A DNA stretch of 7,719 bases, from assembly GCA_947448105.1 (NCBI GenBank), contig CANFNE010000118.1, positions 1 to 7,719 of the forward strand, given 5' to 3'. Both the position numbers and the translations under genes were made by a program. Position 1 is the stretch's first letter; each line of letters opens with the position of its first letter. Positions 6,456 to 7,719 of the stretch are shown here, in pieces. Under the pieces are notes generated by a model that saw only the letters and a list, made by a program, of their open reading frames with translations, had not been told where the DNA came from and did not search any database. This DNA comes from Burkholderiales bacterium (GTDB lineage: Bacteria > Pseudomonadota > Gammaproteobacteria > Burkholderiales > Burkholderiaceae_C).

Positions 6456-7719
6456 TTACATGCCGGTGTAGCTGATGCGGTAGATCGCGCCAGCGTAGTC
6501 GTCCGACACCAGGATGGAGCCGTCTGGCAGGTTGGCCACGTCCACAGGGCGAGCCAAGGCGCGACCGGTTTTCTTGTCCAGGAAGCCGTCAGCAAACACT
6601 TCGGCGGGGCCTGCGTTGCCATCGGCCTTGATTGGCACGAAGTTGATCAGGTAGCCGCTAGGTGTCGTACGGTTCCAAGAACCGTGCGATGCCACAAACA
6701 TGCCGTTTTGGTACTTCGCAGGGAAGGCCTTGCCGGTGTAGTGGGTCAGGCCCAGTTGTGCCTGGTGGGCTGGGAACTCTACTTGCGGGTAGATGTGGCC
6801 TGCGGGTTCTTTCATGTCCTTCAGGTCTTCTGCCGCAGGCGAGCCTGCGACCTTGAAGTGGCCGTTGTAGTACGGGAAGCCGAAGTGTTCACCCGCCTTG
6901 GTGAGCTTGTTCAACTCGCCTGGTGGGATGTCGTCACCCAAACCGTCGACCTGGTTGTCCGTGGTCCAGACGTCGCCCTTTGGCCCGATGGTGATGCCGG
7001 CAGGATTGCGCATGCCTTTGGAATACACGGTGCGGCCGGATCCGTCCAGACCGTTAAAGCGCAGCACGCCGCCAATGCCCAAGCTCTCGAACAAGGCCAC
7101 CTTGTCTGCGGGCTGCACGTTGTAAGGCTGGCCCATGGTGACGAAAATCTTGCCGTCTTTGTCCACCTTGCAAACGCGACCGGTGTGGTTGAAGGATTGC
7201 TCTTCGACCGGGATCAGCTTGCCTTCAGGAACGACCACGCCCACCGCCACGTCCGGGCCTTCGTAGAAGTACTCAGCTGCGGGGAAGTGCAGGATGCGGT
7301 TGGATTCGGCAACGACCAGGAAGCCGTCGGCGGTGAAGCAAACGCCATTGGGGTTGCTGAATTTGATGGAAGGTGCAAACGCTTTGACTTCGGTCGCTGC
7401 GTCGCCGTTGTTGCGGTGGGTCACTGCATAGACGTTGGTCTTGCGCGTGCCGACAAACAGCATGTTGGTCGAGGGAGCGACCGCCATGTAGCGGGCGTCA
7501 GGCACCACGGCGTACAAGTCGATCTTGAAGCCTTCGGGCAGCTTGACCTTTTTCAGGTTGGCGCGGATGGCGTCTGCATTCTTTCCTTCCTGGGGGATAG
7601 AAGGAATGTTCATGTTGGTGGCGGTGTTGCCCATGCGCTGCAGGGTCGACAAATTGGCGTCTTGTGCAAAGGCCGAAGCCGCACTGAGCGCTGCTACAGC
7701 GACAGCAAGTGATGTGAGT
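6456..7719 (-). CDS. Exported glucose/sorbosone dehydrogenase-type beta-propeller enzyme (predicted PQQ-dependent), start beyond the window
   Basis: This is a periplasmic sugar or aldose-type dehydrogenase of the GSDH family. About 420 residues are visible and the frame stays open to the right edge. The visible beginning, LTSLAVAVAALSAASAFAQD, is the end of a Sec signal peptide with an AFA cleavage site (about 7665-7673), so the true start lies past 7719 and an internal TTG at 7652 is not the start. Family marks are a His in SFNHTGRV (7185-7187), which lines up with the catalytic His144 region of soluble glucose dehydrogenase; GMRNPAGI (Arg-Asn codons 7005-7010), matching its PQQ-contacting Arg-Asn pair; DNQVDGLGDD; GEHFGFPYYNG; ASHGSWNRTTPSGY; and the end segment ARPVDVANLPDGSILVSDD. 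No CxxCH is present, so it needs an external electron acceptor, probably the next gene's cytochrome c. The substrate cannot be told from the sequence; sorbosone-type annotation reflects family only. Confidence 0.87.
   Translation of the reverse strand, partial: LTSLAVAVAALSAASAFAQDANLSTLQRMGNTATNMNIPSIPQEGKNADAIRANLKKVKLPEGFKIDLYAVVPDARYMAVAPSTNMLFVGTRKTNVYAVTHRNNGDAATEVKAFAPSIKFSNPNGVCFTADGFLVVAESNRILHFPAAEYFYEGPDVAVGVVVPEGKLIPVEEQSFNHTGRVCKVDKDGKIFVTMGQPYNVQPADKVALFESLGIGGVLRFNGLDGSGRTVYSKGMRNPAGITIGPKGDVWTTDNQVDGLGDDIPPGELNKLTKAGEHFGFPYYNGHFKVAGSPAAEDLKDMKEPAGHIYPQVEFPAHQAQLGLTHYTGKAFPAKYQNGMFVASHGSWNRTTPSGYLINFVPIKADGNAGPAEVFADGFLDKKTGRALARPVDVANLPDGSILVSDDYAGAIYRISYTGM

Noticed and set aside
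6684..7712. 342-codon open frame on the plus strand
   Set aside because: It is antisense to the dehydrogenase; no recognisable motifs, valine- and glycine-rich shadow composition.

Overview
The window looks like chromosomal DNA from a GC-rich betaproteobacterium, most likely Burkholderiales (Comamonadaceae-like). This rests on base composition, codon use and the character of the lplT, alr and GATase1-like AraC proteins. It cannot be confirmed from the sequence alone. I see no insertion sequence, tRNA, rRNA, CRISPR array or phage gene.

Layout: (1) Positions 1-1296, minus strand: the N-terminal 78 codons of a creatinase, cut by the left edge, preceded by a GATase1-like AraC-family regulator. 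Together they look like a creatine-utilisation locus with its own regulator. (2) Positions 1309-2592, minus strand: lplT, a lysophospholipid flippase, ending 12 bases before the regulator starts. (3) Positions 2725-3810, plus strand: alr, alanine racemase, divergent from lplT. Both of these serve the envelope: phospholipid repair, and D-alanine for peptidoglycan. (4) Positions 3830-7719, minus strand: a three-gene block. In transcription order it holds an exported glucose/sorbosone-dehydrogenase-type beta-propeller enzyme (N-terminus cut by the right edge), a small periplasmic cytochrome c, and a TonB-dependent receptor that closely resembles E. coli YncD/PqqU, the outer-membrane PQQ receptor. 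No gap between genes exceeds about 135 bases.

The most interesting reading concerns region 4. A receptor of the PQQ-importing type sits beside a periplasmic enzyme of a PQQ-dependent family and a cytochrome c that could accept its electrons. This suggests a self-contained module that scavenges external PQQ, loads it into an apo-dehydrogenase and passes electrons to the respiratory chain. A strong intrinsic terminator lies between the dehydrogenase and cytochrome genes, so the dehydrogenase is probably made in excess over the cytochrome and receptor, or the latter two have their own promoter.
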